From the NCBI GenBank assembly GCA_009767595.1, contig VSDK01023660.1:581402-645401 (forward strand): a stretch of 64,000 nt of DNA. The letters are read 5' to 3'. The notes beneath the pieces were generated by a model. The model worked only from the letters and a program-made list of their open reading frames with translations, was not told the DNA's origin and did not search any database. The first letter of the stretch is position 1; every line of letters starts with the position of its first letter. Positions 10,171 through 21,339 of this stretch are shown here, piece by piece. The translations under genes and the position numbers were made by a program. This DNA comes from Symbiodinium kawagutii. Taxonomy: Eukaryota; Sar; Dinophyceae; Suessiales; Symbiodiniaceae.

Positions 10171-10954
10171 GTATGTGATGTGGAGGTTGGTGAATAATGG
10201 CAAATTATTAGTACTGATGGTAAATGTGGGTTTAAAATGCCAATAACGATATAGAAGAGACATGAATGGTTGACAATGATGACCAACAATAGGCAACCAG
10301 AGGCTGGTAACAGTGGCCACATTGCTGGGGGAATTGCGCTAAAGCTAGCTTCTCTACAATTTGAGTCATTTGACGTAGATTCTGGGATTGCATTTCATTC
10401 ACTTTTTGGAGTTATGTGTTTTTGTTTTACTCAACTCTAGATATGCCTTTCGTACCCTCCATAATTCATGACTCATGCCTCTCCATGCAATCACAGACCA
10501 TTCTGGTCGGCATGTGTTGGAATCGTCATTACGCTGGGTAGTGCGATCCCGGAACCAATCAACAGATTGACGATATGTGAATCCCGGACCCTGCTCTGAA
10601 GTGTACAGTTTTCTTGATTGGTCTTGTCTCTTCATCGTAGCTTACATTTTTGTAAGCTGAGTAGCAAGTTTTGCAGGCCACTTCCGATGAAGTGAGCTGG
10701 CACGTATAGCCATGTTTAGCACAACCCAAGGTGTGACAAAAGAAAGAAAGTGAGGGTAGAAATACGTGGACATACAATCACTCAATGTATGCCCAAAAAT
10801 GATTTACTCAGACTTTCCCAGTGATAAAAGCAATTTTGGTGGTAAGTTGGAGGGAGTAACAGTTTCACTGCTTCATTAATGAAAAGCTCCATAGGAATAA
10901 AACTAGTGATAATAGTAGTATATACTGAAAACGATCGCAACAAACTAATGATAG

Positions 10955-11068
10955 TGCGATGTTTCGGCTCTCTATGGGTGGTCAAAGCCTGGAGCTGCTG
11001 TGGAGGTGTCCCGGTTTTCCGATCATTTCTGGGCGCTGAAGCCACCTGCCGATGGTGCTGTCGCATGT
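10955..11068 (+). CDS. candidate exon, unknown
   Basis: Frame after a TAG reading CDVSALYGWSKPGAAVEVSR then FSDHFWALKPPADGAVACG. Good third-position bias until the AT-rich microsatellite begins. The 3' border is not clear. Confidence 0.4.
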
Positions 11069-11149
11069 GGAAATATAATATGTGCACATATGATGAACAG
11101 GTTACGTGCATGGATGCAATATAGACATAACTATATGGACACGTGCATA

Positions 11150-11440
11150 CATGCACCTACACACACGTACAGATACACGCATATATATATATATATATAG
11201 AGGTGTTTTGCACGTGCATTTGTTTAACACTCATGTACATATGCTCAGGCACCCACATATGCACACATACACACATCACGTGCACATATGCAACACGCAT
11301 GTGCACACACACACACATACATACACATACACAACAAAAGAGAGATGTGGTCGTACATCCTGGCTTGCTTACTTATTTATACAACATCATACACGCAGTG
11401 CATACATGACACACACACAGATTACATTCACTGCACAAAT
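11150..11440. repeat. CA/TA-rich low-complexity DNA
   Basis: Degenerate ACACAT, CATACA and TATA runs. The Thr/His/Tyr-rich readings are artefacts of the repeat. Confidence 0.85.
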
Positions 11441-11829
11441 TACGTACATACGCTAATATATGGCATTGCATTGCCTCAGGTTCCAACGCATCACATCATA
11501 TGTGCAAATAAATAGGTGTTTCCACTTTGCAGATATCGATTTGTGTTCTGCACATTGGTTGTGCGGACACCTGTGATTTGCTGCTTGCATCGTAACTATC
11601 GGGCAGAATATCATAGTGAGACATGGCTAGTCTAGCATTCCCGACGATCAATCTTTATTGGAAAAAGTGCTTGATAAGCCCTTGTAAATGGTTGAAGGTG
11701 GTTTACAACTCTTCCAGATACCTTTGTCAGCTTCATATGGATTAGACCTAAAGGCATACATATGCATTGATATATTTACGAAGGTCTACATACATGCAGA
11801 TATGTGTATAGATATAGGCATTGCACACC

Positions 11830-12070
11830 GATATTTATAGCATATACATACCCATATACATATATATATATATATACATACCCATATACATATATATATA
11901 TATATACATACCCATATACATATTTATATATATACATACCCATATACATATTTATATATATACATACCCATATACATATTTATATATATATATACATACC
12001 CATATACATATATATATATACACATACCCATATATATATATATTTACATATGTATATAAATATATTTACA
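11830..12070. repeat. tandem repeat, unit about 26-30 bp of TATACATACCCATATACA
   Basis: Seven to eight tandem units of TACATACCCATATACATA followed by a variable TA run. The TA length differs between units, so this is a minisatellite with microsatellite linkers. Confidence 0.9.
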
Positions 12071-12280
12071 TGTACACAAATAACGACACATATCATATAC
12101 ACATTTATATGCATCTCCAGTGGATGTCAGGGGCATTGTTTCTTAACAACGCACTGCCCCCTTGAGGTCAGCGGGTACTGAGTCGACATGAGGTCGGGAT
12201 ATGTTGCACCCAGGGACCAGCGTGGGCTATACAGCATAGAAGGCAGCTATTCAATGGCATGGTTATAAACCATCAAACAA

Positions 12281-12382
12281 ATGGGTGTTTCTCAAAATAG
12301 GGGTACCCCTGAATCATTCAATAGTCATCAGCTATTGGTTACTAACCAACTTTTTTGGGCTCCCTATTTTGAGAAACCACCA
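12281..12382. mobile_element. family A foldback element, copy 4
   Basis: One of the most intact copies: starts GGTGTTTCTCAAAATAGGGG and ends CCCTATTTTGAGAAACCACC, almost perfectly complementary for about 20 bp, with a ~60-bp interior. Confidence 0.9.
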
Positions 12383-12965
12383 AGTAAGCTGACTAGCCAT
12401 ATTGATGGTGTCTTTGTGTATGAATACCAAATCAAACGGCTAATGAATCGTCGAGGAAATAAGCATAAGAATGTAGTTGATAATGATTAATGCTGGTAGT
12501 TCGTGGTTAGCAAGCTGATTAGCGCTGGTTATCATGCATCAATAGGGAATGGTCGTCCAACTTGTTAGTAATGCGTATCACAGTGGCCATTACAATGGAT
12601 CCACTTGCGGAATGAGTCACTTCAAGCAGCAAGATAGCAAATGTCGAGCTAGCTTTGGGTGTTTCTGCAGCTAGACCAGTATCTTGTGATCTTGACACAT
12701 CCATACACTTTTCGAGGGCAATTTCTATGATCCGTGTACACACATTATTCTTGATTCATTATCCTCATCATCACCATCCCCAGACCGCACCCTTGCCTGC
12801 ATGGCTGTTGGTCAGTGAGTCAATACCTGTAGCGCTTTGTTATCATCCAAATGCGCACGGAAAAGTACAAGTGTTGGGATGTTCACCTACAAAATCTTTG
12901 GTGCTGGTCGACGAACTTTCTTTGTATAGAGCTAAGAAAGGCTAAGGTGTGTTACATCTTCTCGG

Positions 12966-13283
12966 ATGCCGCGAGAAGCGCTCACAGCAACCAACCTACA
13001 GATCTTTGAAGCAACCAGCCCTCGAGGCAGCAGAATAGATCTGCAACGTACCCTCCAACCATTCGACAAGAGTTATGGCATGGTAATTATCAATCGCAAA
13101 AGCCACCCAGAGGGGGTTCCCATCATGGGGATGTGCCCATGTTGCTTGAACCAGCACCAACGACTAGTGTCTCGCATGTGCGTAATCGAACATCAATGTG
13201 GGAAGTCACGAAGATTGACGCAATCATCGATGGGATCCTTTACACTTGAGTGTTTTCACTTCATTGAGACGATCGTTCATTGA
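12966..13283 (+). CDS. ORF of 105 codons with CPCC motif, unknown
   Basis: ATG-to-TGA frame starting MPREALTATNLQIFEATSPR. It contains GMCPCCLNQHQRL and a later EHQCGKSRR, a possible but unproven metal-binding arrangement. Length and codon choice are better than for most frames here. It may be a single-exon gene or part of one. Confidence 0.4.
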   Translation: MPREALTATNLQIFEATSPRGSRIDLQRTLQPFDKSYGMVIINRKSHPEGVPIMGMCPCCLNQHQRLVSRMCVIEHQCGKSRRLTQSSMGSFTLECFHFIETIVH

Positions 13284-13401
13284 ATGAGTGGCACCTTTTG
13301 TTGTTCTCACACTTCTGCCCCAATGGAATGCAAGGTTCTTGGGGATCAAGATACCAAGCTATTGTAAGTTATTTCAATTAATCATAATAACAGATATAAT
13401 A

Positions 13402-13455
13402 TCATATATGTATATATATATAGTATATTTAATATATATATATATATATATATAC
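13402..13455. repeat. (TA)n microsatellite
   Basis: Alternating TATA with AATATA interruptions. Confidence 0.9.
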
Positions 13456-13567
13456 AACATGCCTCATGTGCTCCGAATTTTGGGGCCTGACATGTCCCCG
13501 TCCCCTTGACTGTTTCCCCGTTGTTGGACCACCCAACGAAGCTCCGGAACACGGCATGCCACGCGGC

Positions 13568-13652
13568 CTGAAGAGGAGGCGCAGATGAGCAAGTTGCATG
13601 CTGAAGCCCTTGAGGTGGGCGAAATCCTGGGCGTTTTTGGCATCAAAGAATG
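13568..13652 (-). CDS. candidate exon with GC donor, unknown
   Basis: 85 nt = 2 + 27 codons + 2 on the minus strand, reading FFDAKNAQDFAHLKGFSMQL then AHLRLLF. It is bounded by TTTAG acceptor and CAG|GC donor, both fitting dinoflagellate rules. High C/G third positions. The intron upstream on this strand would be filled by the 31-bp satellite. Family not recognised. Confidence 0.5.
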
Positions 13653-13654
13653 CT

Positions 13655-14335
13655 AAAGTGGCTGTAAATTGGATGCTGAATTTACCAATTTGATGCCAAG
13701 TTGGCTGTAAATGGTCAATTTGATGCCAAATTGGATGTAAATTTGTCAATTTAAGGCCAAATTGGCTGTTAATTTGTCAATTTGATGCCAAATTGGCTGT
13801 ACATTTGTCAATTTGATGCCAAATTGGCTGTTAATTTGTCAATTTGATGCCAAATTGGCTGTACATTTGTCAATTTGATGCCAAATTGGCTGTTAATTTG
13901 TCAATTTGATGCCAAATTGGCTGTAAATTTGTCAATTTGATGCCAAATTGGCTGTAAATTTGTCAATTTGATGCCAAATTGGATGTTAATTTACCAATTT
14001 GATGCCAAATTGGCTGTAAATTTGTCAATTTGATGCCAAATTGGATGTTAATTTACCAATTTGATGCCAAATTGGCTGTAAATTTGTCAATTTGATGCCA
14101 AATTGGATGTTAATTTACCAATTTGAGGCCAAATTGGCTGTAAATTTGTCAATTTGATGGCAAATTGGATGTTAATTTACCAATTTGATGCCAAATTGGC
14201 TGTAAATTTGTCAATTTGATGCCAAATTGGATGTTAATTTACCAATTTGAGGCCAAATTGGCTGTAAATTTGTCAATTTGATGCCAAATTGGATGTAAAT
14301 TTGTCAATTTGATGCTAGATTTACCAATTTGATCT
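13655..14335. repeat. 31-bp satellite array with 62-bp higher-order unit
   Basis: About 21 copies of a 31-bp unit of the type AATTTGATGCCAAATTGGCT + GTAAATTTGTC. In the left part units ending GTTAATTTGTC and GTACATTTGTC alternate. From about 13.97 kb units with GGATGTTAATTTACC and GGCTGTAAATTTGTC alternate, giving a 62-bp dimer. Copies are highly similar, so the array is young or homogenised. Confidence 0.95.
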
Positions 14336-14361
14336 CAAGTCATGGTAAATTTAGAGACGGC

Positions 14362-14428
14362 GGCTGGAGTTTTTGGCGGCTTCATGAGATGCACGACTCT
14401 CTACGTGGCGGTTTAGCGGCTGAGATGC
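14362..14428 (-). CDS. weak exon candidate, other side of satellite
   Basis: GC-rich patch whose minus frame reads NRHVESRASHEAAKNSSRR. It lies just beyond the satellite and could be the exon preceding 13568-13652 on the minus strand. Borders not established. Confidence 0.2.
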
Positions 14429-14569
14429 AATTCATATCAATCATTATCATTTTGCAAATATGAATTGTTATTTGTCATTTATTGGACGATAGAAAGGACA
14501 ACCAACCATTCCCATGTCCAAAGTATTTCGCTCAAGATTCAAGCAATTGTCAAGGATCTCCTTGTCTCG

Positions 14570-14791
14570 CAAACATTAAATCATGGACGGCGAGAATTCC
14601 CATCAACTAACATGATGGCAGATCAGGGAGGCCCGGGGAATCCCCAAATGCCCAGCTCAAGTCATGCTTCTACATGGAGAAACCCAGCAGCCATGCGGAC
14701 CCCCATTGAAAATGTCACTTCAATTCGAAAGAAACCCGGCCAAAAGTTGACAAGGTTAAGACAGTCTCTACGAAAATATATGAACATATGA
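14570..14791 (+). CDS. candidate C-terminal coding segment, basic tail
   Basis: Frame ending with TGA at 14791, reading NMMADQGGPGNPQMPSSSHA and later TSIRKKPGQKLTRLRQSLRK. Gly/Pro/Ser-rich then strongly basic. An upstream extension to 14465 is open but looks non-coding. Unknown. Confidence 0.38.
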   Translation, partial: QTLNHGRREFPSTNMMADQGGPGNPQMPSSSHASTWRNPAAMRTPIENVTSIRKKPGQKLTRLRQSLRKYMNI

Positions 14792-14999
14792 TTGAGTAAA
14801 AGTATGTAGCAAACCGGAAATGATTGAAAGTGGTCATGACTTTCAAGCTAAGGCTGATCCATGAGTCAACAACCCGACAGTCGACTTTTTTTCTCCCTTT
14901 TCTTTGTTCACAGCGAATTCAATAGCTACGGGTAAATATGAACCAACCAAAATTTGGGTAGATGAACATCCCAACAAAAACTAGGGACTAGATAGGTCA

Positions 15000-15046
15000 T
15001 TTGGGGTATGTCTACCAGGGGTACGGCGTTTTGACTCACAACCACC
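15000..15046. mobile_element. family B element, partial copy
   Basis: Contains ACCAGGGGTACGGCGTTTTG and ACTCACAACCA, corresponding to one end of family B (ACCAGGGGTACAGG..TTTTGACCCATAG). The other end is missing. Confidence 0.5.
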
Positions 15047-15405
15047 CGTGTTTCCATGGTGGGTTTTTCCCATGAATGTGGACCCAAAGCCACCCTTCAA
15101 TGGTCATGTTTGAATGGGACGCAGCAACAACTTGGACCGCTATGAAAAACTCAAGCTGTGAGTTTTCAGGAGAGCAATCGTATCAACGAGGTCCTTCAAG
15201 CTGTGATTGCTCGTGAACGAGTTGTGATTTTTGCTCAAGTAATTGATATGATTGATGGTGGGTGGTTGATGGTTGAGTGTTGATGTTAAAGGGTTTGTTT
15301 ACATCTTTTTCTTCAACCATCAGCCACCATCAATTAGCCGTAAACACCTGGCACCAGTAGTAAGGCCAGTGGTTGAATCATTATAAGAATTAATCAACCA
15401 CGAAG

Positions 15406-15542
15406 GCCTGCTTCGAACTCCCCCAGCAGTACTCCTTGAGTGCCATGCCATGGATTCCTGGTTCCGCGAGGAATCCATGAGACGAGACCTGGAGGAGGAG
15501 ACCGACACATTGGAGAAACCTGACAGGCACGGGCTGGGATGA
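15406..15542 (+). CDS. candidate terminal exon, acidic/basic, unknown
   Basis: From AG at 15404-15405 to a TGA. It reads LLECHAMDSWFREESMRRDL then EEETDTLEKPDRHGLG. The charged helix-like composition and third positions favour the + strand. The opposite strand is open too (serine-rich reading). Confidence 0.42.
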
Positions 15543-15695
15543 ATGATCTCGAAGAGGTACCCCAAATGCCAGAGGTGGTTAGAAACAAGATCGTTTGATA
15601 TCATTTGTTTCCATCCCTTAAATGTGTGAAACAAACAATGATCTTAAAATGGACGAAGCCGGTGTACGTATGTTCAGAAAGCGACATTTCTGGCA

Positions 15696-15720
15696 GTTCC
15701 CTATTTTGAGAAACTACCAA
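15696..15720. mobile_element. family A end fragment (solo right end)
   Basis: TTCCCTATTTTGAGAAACTA followed by CCA, without a matching left end. A left-end fragment lies at 15814-15835 (GGTGTTTCTCACAATAGAGG), in unusual outward order. Confidence 0.6.
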
Positions 15721-16160
15721 ATGTGTATGTAGAAAGCTATATCCATATCTATACCTATATGCAAATCTACATGTATATGTTTGTCTATATTTCTGTATCT
15801 TTACATCTCTAAAAGGGTGTTTCTCACAATAGAGGACAAGATGGTTAGTTTCTTGTTAGTATAAATGGTTTCGTATGAAAAATCCATGACTGTAAATGAC
15901 AATTCTGCTTTTCGCTGATCATCAGTCATTCCCAAGCATTTTAAAGGCCGATGAAATTACATTCCATTTGGGGCCCAATCAAATTACATTCGCCAGTGCA
16001 TTCCCAAATCAATGAGTGTAAATGACTAATGATCAGCTGATCATGGATCTTGTTAGTATAAACCGTTTCTTGTTCGCCTGAATCATGTAGAAGTGACCGT
16101 TGCAAGCTTTCCGCTGATCATTTTTTAAGGCCCCCGTGGTTTTTCCTTGGTTTCGCTCAG

Positions 16161-16242
16161 GCCGGACTCCGACAGCACCACAGCCTCGATGGGGCTGAAG
16201 GTGGAGCCAACGCCCAAGGAGGCCGGGCCCGGTTGGAGATCC
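16161..16242 (+). CDS. candidate internal exon, unknown
   Basis: Acceptor CGCTCAG|G and GT donor at 16243 enclose 1 + 27 codons: PDSDSTTASMGLKVEPTPKE then AGPGWRS. Strong G/C third positions. A poly-G donor region follows. Function unknown. Confidence 0.42.
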
Positions 16243-16799
16243 GTGGGGGGGGGTTGGGGGGTTGGGAAGCTTGGCCAATGGGAACGATGGTGAACCCAAG
16301 CTCCAGAAGGCGCCCTGGATGAGCTGGCAGAGGCGATGAATAATCGAAGCTTTGTGCTTCATAAATGGTTTAGAAAGGTTGGGAATGGTGGATGGTCATC
16401 CTTGGATGATGGGAAGATTACAGGTGGATAATTTCATTGGATGATTCATTGGGATGGTTGGATTATTGGAATAGTTGTTTTGAGGTGATGGCCATCGATT
16501 ATCCAAATGTGCAAAGAACATCACGGTTAAAATGCTCCAAGCAACTGTAATTAATGCTTGTCCTCCTCGCCATGGTGTTGTTATTTCTTCGTTCGACATC
16601 TAGAGTTGAAACATAAGCAAGACAAACAAACATCGTCAATCAAGTTTGGCCCAGGGATCGATGCAAGCATGCAATTTTTGGCAAGCAGCCCATACGTACA
16701 CCCACTACCCATGGAATCCTATGGAACCTGATGGAATCCTATGGATTTTGATGGTGAAAATCACCAGCTCCTCGTTGTTGACAACGACTCACCGGTTAG

Positions 16800-16897
16800 G
16801 TCACTTTGAAGTCGGCCATCACACCGGAAAACTCGAGAAGTCCACATGGCAAGGAGGCGGCTTTGGGCAGCCTACCGTGTGCAGCCGCCAAAGAATG
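16800..16897 (+). CDS. candidate internal exon, unknown
   Basis: Acceptor GGTTAG|G and donor GTGAGC enclose 2 + 32 codons: HFEVGHHTGKLEKSTWQGGG then FGQPTVCSRQRM. Could follow 16161-16242, though the phases do not join directly, so an exon would be missing. Another coding-like patch (FMLIAGSKDYSQF) is at about 17031-17080. Confidence 0.42.
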
Positions 16898-16919
16898 GTG
16901 AGCAAACTGGTAACTGATG

Positions 16920-17015
16920 GTGAATGACCATGAATGAATGACCATAAATGACCATGAATGGCCAGAAATGACCAGAAATGACCATGAATGGCCTTGAGTG
17001 GCCATGAACGGTCAT
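16920..17015. repeat. short tandem repeat TGACCATGAATG type
   Basis: Eight or so imperfect 10-13 bp units of TGACCATGAATG/TGGCCAGAAATG. Local expansion of the CCATGA-type words common in this window. Confidence 0.75.
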
Positions 17016-17181
17016 CATTTGTTCATGAGTTTCATGCTCATCGCGGGCTCCAAAGACTACTCGCAATTTCACACAATGCGGGGGGGGGGGCATAATTTTA
17101 ATGAGCGAAGCAAGTCACAAGGTGGTTGCATGTAGCTGATTTCCCAAAAAGCGAATGGTGTATGAAGCAGGGAAGACCAAG

Positions 17182-17445
17182 TCACCGTTTGGCTTGCCTA
17201 GGCGACCAAGCCCAATCAGTTGCCTCTTTGGGTCTAATTGTCTTGTAGCTTTGATGGATTCCTACCTGACATGGACCTGATTGGGTAGGTTTGTGTTGCA
17301 TCGCTGGGTTTAGACGACGCCATTTGATTGATTTGACATGGATCTTGCTGCCCACCAGAAGATGTGACGGTGGAATGCTGTCACCCGCACTCCACATTCT
17401 TGAACGAATCCCAGTGGGAGTACTGTACGGGGTTTGCCAAGCCAA
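17182..17445 (-). CDS. coding-like ORF on minus strand, unknown
   Basis: 87-codon frame reading SRMWSAGDSIPPSHLLVGSK then IHVKSIKWRRLNPAMQHKP, ending with TGA. The overlapping + frame (17291-17803, 170 codons) is also open, so only one can be real. The minus frame has more even composition. No family recognised. Confidence 0.3.
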   Translation of the reverse strand: MAWQTPYSTPTGIRSRMWSAGDSIPPSHLLVGSKIHVKSIKWRRLNPAMQHKPTQSGPCQVGIHQSYKTIRPKEATDWAWSPRQAKR

Positions 17446-17812
17446 GATGATTGTGCCGATGGCTCAAGATTTTTCACCACTGGGATTGGATAGAGGTTGT
17501 GACTACTTACTGAACCTAGGGTTGAAATACCAAACAAATGATGCACAAGGGAAGAATGCCCCAAGCCTCACCGCTTTTGAGGGTCCTTTGATTTGGCACC
17601 CATGTTGTCAGATTTTGCAACTCTGTCACCAAGATATTGAAGCTTTTTCAACCACTCTACCATCATATCCTGTTTGTATGTTGCAACGTCGGCTCTCCCA
17701 GACTTACCTCTCAATCTACTATCAGGAAAATATGACCCTTGCAGGTTTGGGGACGTCGTGGTTTGGGGTAGATTTGAATGCAGCAAGGTGGCAGGAGAAA
17801 TAGCTGCAGGTA

Positions 17813-17885
17813 GTGGTAGCGGTGGTGGTGGTGGGTGGTGGTGGGTGGTGTGGGTGGTGGTGGTAGTAGCAGTTGCAGCAGCAGC
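17813..17885. repeat. GGT/GTGG low-complexity tract
   Basis: Runs of GGTGGTGGTGGGTGG. Gly/Val or Pro/His readings here are repeat artefacts. Confidence 0.9.
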
Positions 17886-18056
17886 AATGGTAAACAACAC
17901 CTCAAGATAGTTGATCATCTTTGATACTGTAAGCCATAGTAACGATCTGCAGCGGTAGTCATGGGTTGATGATGTTTGACCATGGTGAATCAAACCAACC
18001 ATTCGCCTAAATGTCATGCCATGTCATGCATGCCCTGGCATTACCTCCATTGCAGA

Positions 18057-18196
18057 GTTCTCCGACGATGCTTCATCGATCACCAAGCCACCAGGCTCGC
18101 GTGCGCATCTCGCTTCCAGAATCTCTCACAGAATCAGGTGCCGTACTGGAGGGTTTGATCGCCATTGGGCCGACATCTGACAGTGGTTTTGTTTGA
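18057..18196 (+). CDS. candidate terminal exon, unknown
   Basis: After TTGCAG (18051-18056) the frame reads HQARVRISLPESLTESGAVL then EGLIAIGPTSDSGFV-stop. Other + frames are also open across the first half. Confidence 0.32.
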
Positions 18197-18508
18197 TTTA
18201 TGATTGATGAATGACTAGATTAACGATAGATGAATGGATCTGAAAATCAGACTACTGTATTTAGATTGATGATTTGTTATGACCGGGCATCAGAGTCACC
18301 AGCCACTGTGTGGAGAAGAACCTGGTACGGCGCTGTACAAGGAGTGAGAGGTGATCATCTGCACGCTCATCATTGCAGAACGAGTATTGAAGGGTTCATT
18401 TGAGTAACAGTAAATCCATAGATAGGAGCATCTCCAGCTTTCCCCAATGGCAACTTTTAACGGGGAAATCACCTTTTCTGGGAGTAGACTCGGGTAAACA
18501 CTTGCCAG

Positions 18509-18619
18509 ACACGTCCGCTGCTCAAGCACGGATGGCAACAGATGTTTGCGTCAATGGCACTGGGCTTCACAGAGAATATCACCGGGGGGATGGTGTACCG
18601 GGCTAATGGTTCTGGTTGA
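18509..18619 (+). CDS. candidate exon, unknown
   Basis: After TTGCCAG the frame reads TRPLLKHGWQQMFASMALGF then TENITGGMVYRANGSG-stop. Good third-position bias. A GC donor after CGG (18601) or a GT at 18609 could end it earlier. Confidence 0.42.
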   Translation, partial: TRPLLKHGWQQMFASMALGFTENITGGMVYRANGSG

Positions 18620-18634
18620 TAATCAATCAGTTTG

Positions 18635-18745
18635 CTATCAACTATTCTTAATCATTCTCAACCATTCATAACCATTCATAACCATTCATAACCATTCATA
18701 AACCATTCACAACCATTCATAACCGTGAACCATTCTTAAGAATAA
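18635..18745. repeat. tandem CATAACCATT repeat
   Basis: About nine imperfect 10-bp units (CATAACCATT, CACAACCATT). Confidence 0.85.
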
Positions 18746-18942
18746 CTATCAGCCATTCTTCACCATTCTTGATTCTTGACTGGTTAAGAAGAATGATCAT
18801 TTTGGGGGTTCTCAATGAAATTGACGTGTGCGCTGAAGATTGGACCTGTGTGGTGGGGTCTGAACACCTGGAGAGTGACGAGCTGGATCCCGCAATTGAA
18901 ATCTGAGCGACTGAAGCAGGTTTGGAAGTTTGCAATCCCCAC

Positions 18943-19050
18943 AGGGTTTCGTACGGTTAATTTTGAAACCCCAAAAAATGGTTGGTTTATTACTAATAAT
19001 GGTTAATAATGGATGATTTAGGGGTACCCCTATGACTTGAGAAACCATCA
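18943..19050. mobile_element. family A foldback element, copy 5
   Basis: Core ATGGTTGGTTTATTACTA and right end GACTTGAGAAACCATCA. The left end is diverged (GGTTTCGTACGGTTAATTTTG). Confidence 0.75.
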
Positions 19051-19666
19051 TACAAGTTCCCCCTTGAAGTAAGAGGACTACGTAGACTCGTTGCCATTGG
19101 TGCAAATTTCGCAGGAATATGTTTGGAACTGAAACACACGCAAGGATGTTTCAATGCGTGACCCTTACAACAGCCCATATGCCCATCGCCGACTACGGGT
19201 TGGTTGTCATAGTCCTGGATTTGCTTAAGCAACAAGCATTTGCAGGATTCCCAGTTCCTGCACTGAAGCTAGTTCCTTTGTGTGTTGTGTTGCCAGATGG
19301 AAATGGTCAACACAATGGTTGAGCATGGTTGGTAGACTAACCTGGCTGCCCCAAATCTCAGAGCTCCGAATTCTAGATGATGTGCCAGCTTCGCTTCCGA
19401 TTTTCGCCCAGTCAATCGAAGCCATCTTGTAACAATCAAACAATCTATCCATTCTCGTAGTTATGTCCACACATAGGCACATGTGCATGAAACCACGCAT
19501 ACATATTGGAAAAACAGGTTGCACTTTACTTGGCTGAACCTCGGGAGCATCACTCTTGATCCTTATGTCTGATGGATACGAGATCACATTCGCAGCCATG
19601 GGATGGGTGTTTTTCCAATGCATGGATTTCCAGGTACGAATGGTGAAGTACTTGGTACCTCCAACG

Positions 19667-19790
19667 CAGGGATTGTCCATGGCCATTGTGGTACCCTCTT
19701 CCTGTCAACTCATTGTGGAGGTTTCCCCATTAGTTGCTGGTGGTTATCGCAGCTTAACAATCATTGTCCATTATCCTCGACCATAATTAT
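19667..19790. mobile_element. family C foldback-like element, copy 1
   Basis: Left end GGATTGTCCATGGCCATTGT + GGTACC matches the copy at 61595 (TTGTCCATAGCCATAGTGGT + ACC). The interior and right end are diverged. Confidence 0.5.
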
Positions 19791-19973
19791 AGTGATTCTT
19801 AAGCATAAGTAGCCAAAAGTACACTTGAAATCATCATAAATGATCAGAATGGATCCAAAAGACTCTATTTTTCAATCATGACTCAATCATACAAATCAAA
19901 CAAATGAGTCTTTGACCGGAATACTCTGATTTTCCAGCATAATCTGGTCAAATTAAGCCACTGCTAAGCACAG

Positions 19974-20044
19974 TTGGACCCGGACTCATCCCCATCCTGC
20001 TGTCCTGCCTGGCAGAACTGGGTGAGTTGCCGAAGTACTCCAAG
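19974..20044 (+). CDS. candidate exon, unknown
   Basis: Frame reading GPGLIPILLSCLAELGELPK then YSK, up to a GT donor at 20045. It follows a CAG. Leucine-rich amphipathic pattern that could be helical. No family assigned. Confidence 0.45.
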
Positions 20045-20436
20045 GTGGGGATGGGGATGATCAGAATTTCTGTGGAGGACTGGAGGACGATGAACCTTTG
20101 GGAATTCTCGGGATTGCAAATCATGATAGGGAGTGCAGCAGAAAGAGCTTGTCTGAGGGAAGTATGGATTTCTGGCTAGTGATCGGGAATACCTATAACC
20201 AACCTATACTGGTGATGATGGTTTTCCCAAAGCAGGTTTGTTGTCAATCATTGTATATAGGTACATATTAAGAACTGATCATAGCTATCATGCCAGGTTT
20301 TTGGTTAATATCACTGTCGAGGCACACAAAAAGCGTATGCAGCGTTGTTCGCGAAGCTTTCTGAAGGGGTTTTGGGCCCACCTTTTTTTGTGACGATTGG
20401 AATATCACCTCAGGGGAATTAGGTTTCTTGCTATTA

Positions 20437-20547
20437 GCTATGGGTCAATACTAATCAACCAATTAATGGGGTTTTATCGACCAACACTAGGGAAATCAAT
20501 GCTTAATGATGGGGGAACCAGGGGTACAGGTTTTTGACCCATAGGCA
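20437..20547. mobile_element. family B foldback element, copy 1
   Basis: Starts GCTATGGGTCAATACTAATC and ends GTTTTTGACCCATAGG. The interior contains AATGGGG, CCAACACTAGGGAAA and ACCAGGGGTAC blocks shared with other copies. Confidence 0.85.
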
Positions 20548-20839
20548 ATTTAACTTATTGACCAACGGTTTTCATGGTGTCGTAGACCTGTGCTTCTCAA
20601 GAACCCTCAAAAAGTCTCTGCACACCTGGTCTCACATCTGCTGATAATCAGCACATCCATGCATAGGATTGTACATATGGATATAAAATGATAGATAAGC
20701 CGACGCACGTTTGTAGACATAGACTTACATGGACATTTATAGTTTTTTGAATGTACATTGTATATACAGTATTTATCAAGACATACAATCATATATAATG
20801 CATCAATCAGCAAATAAATAAGCGAATATCTTTCTCTCT

Positions 20840-20847
20840 ATATCTAT

Positions 20848-20897
<50 letters not shown>

Positions 20898-20926
20898 CTG
20901 TCTCTCTCTCTCTATATATATATATA
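20840..20926. repeat. (CTAT)n, (CT)n and (TA)n microsatellites
   Basis: Consecutive CTAT, TCTCTC and TATATA tracts. Confidence 0.95.
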
Positions 20927-21020
20927 CGGGTTTTGCTCAAAACAGGTGTACCCCCAAACCATCCTCTACTCACCATTCATAGTAGTAAACCAACCATTTT
21001 TGGGGTACAGAAATCACCAT
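20926..21020. mobile_element. family A foldback element, copy 6
   Basis: Starts GGGTTTTGCTCAAAACAGG and has AAACCAACCATTTTTGGGGT toward the right end, i.e. the reverse orientation relative to copy 1. Confidence 0.7.
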
Positions 21021-21077
21021 ATAAGAGTTGATTAACAAACTTGGTTCGACATCATTTGTAATAAACCATATAAAAGC

Positions 21078-21215
21078 ATGTATATATATATATATATGTA
21101 AATATATATATATATATGTTTGGTATAAATAAACATATATATATATATATGCATGATATGTATATATATATATATATGGTATAAATTTACTTATATATAT
21201 ATATATATTATATCA
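21078..21215. repeat. TA-rich foldback array
   Basis: Four TATATATA tracts separated by TTTGGTATAAATAAACAT and TATGGTATAAATTTACTT spacers. The spacers make the array a ~60-bp tandem duplication of a TA palindrome. Confidence 0.8.
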
Positions 21216-21273
21216 TATACCAAGAACAGATAGATATGCTCAAATCATAGAGGCAGCAGCCCTACTTTTGCAG

Positions 21274-21332
21274 GGCCAACCTGACGCCTCCAAAACCAAC
21301 AGCGGTGGCAGCGGCGAGTCGCTTGGCGAAAG
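21274..21332 (+). CDS. candidate internal exon, unknown
   Basis: Acceptor TTTTGCAG|G and donor AAAG|GTGG enclose ANLTPPKPTAVAAASRLAK. GC-rich against AT-rich surroundings. Too short to classify. Confidence 0.45.
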
Positions 21333-21339
21333 GTGGTTG

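Noticed and set aside
11804-12181. 125- and 114-codon Tyr/Ile/Thr-rich ORFs
   Set aside because: TATACATACCCATA minisatellite.
17291-17803. 170-codon + ORF as a gene
   Set aside because: Weak third-position bias and an equally open minus frame; kept only as the competing reading of 17182-17445.
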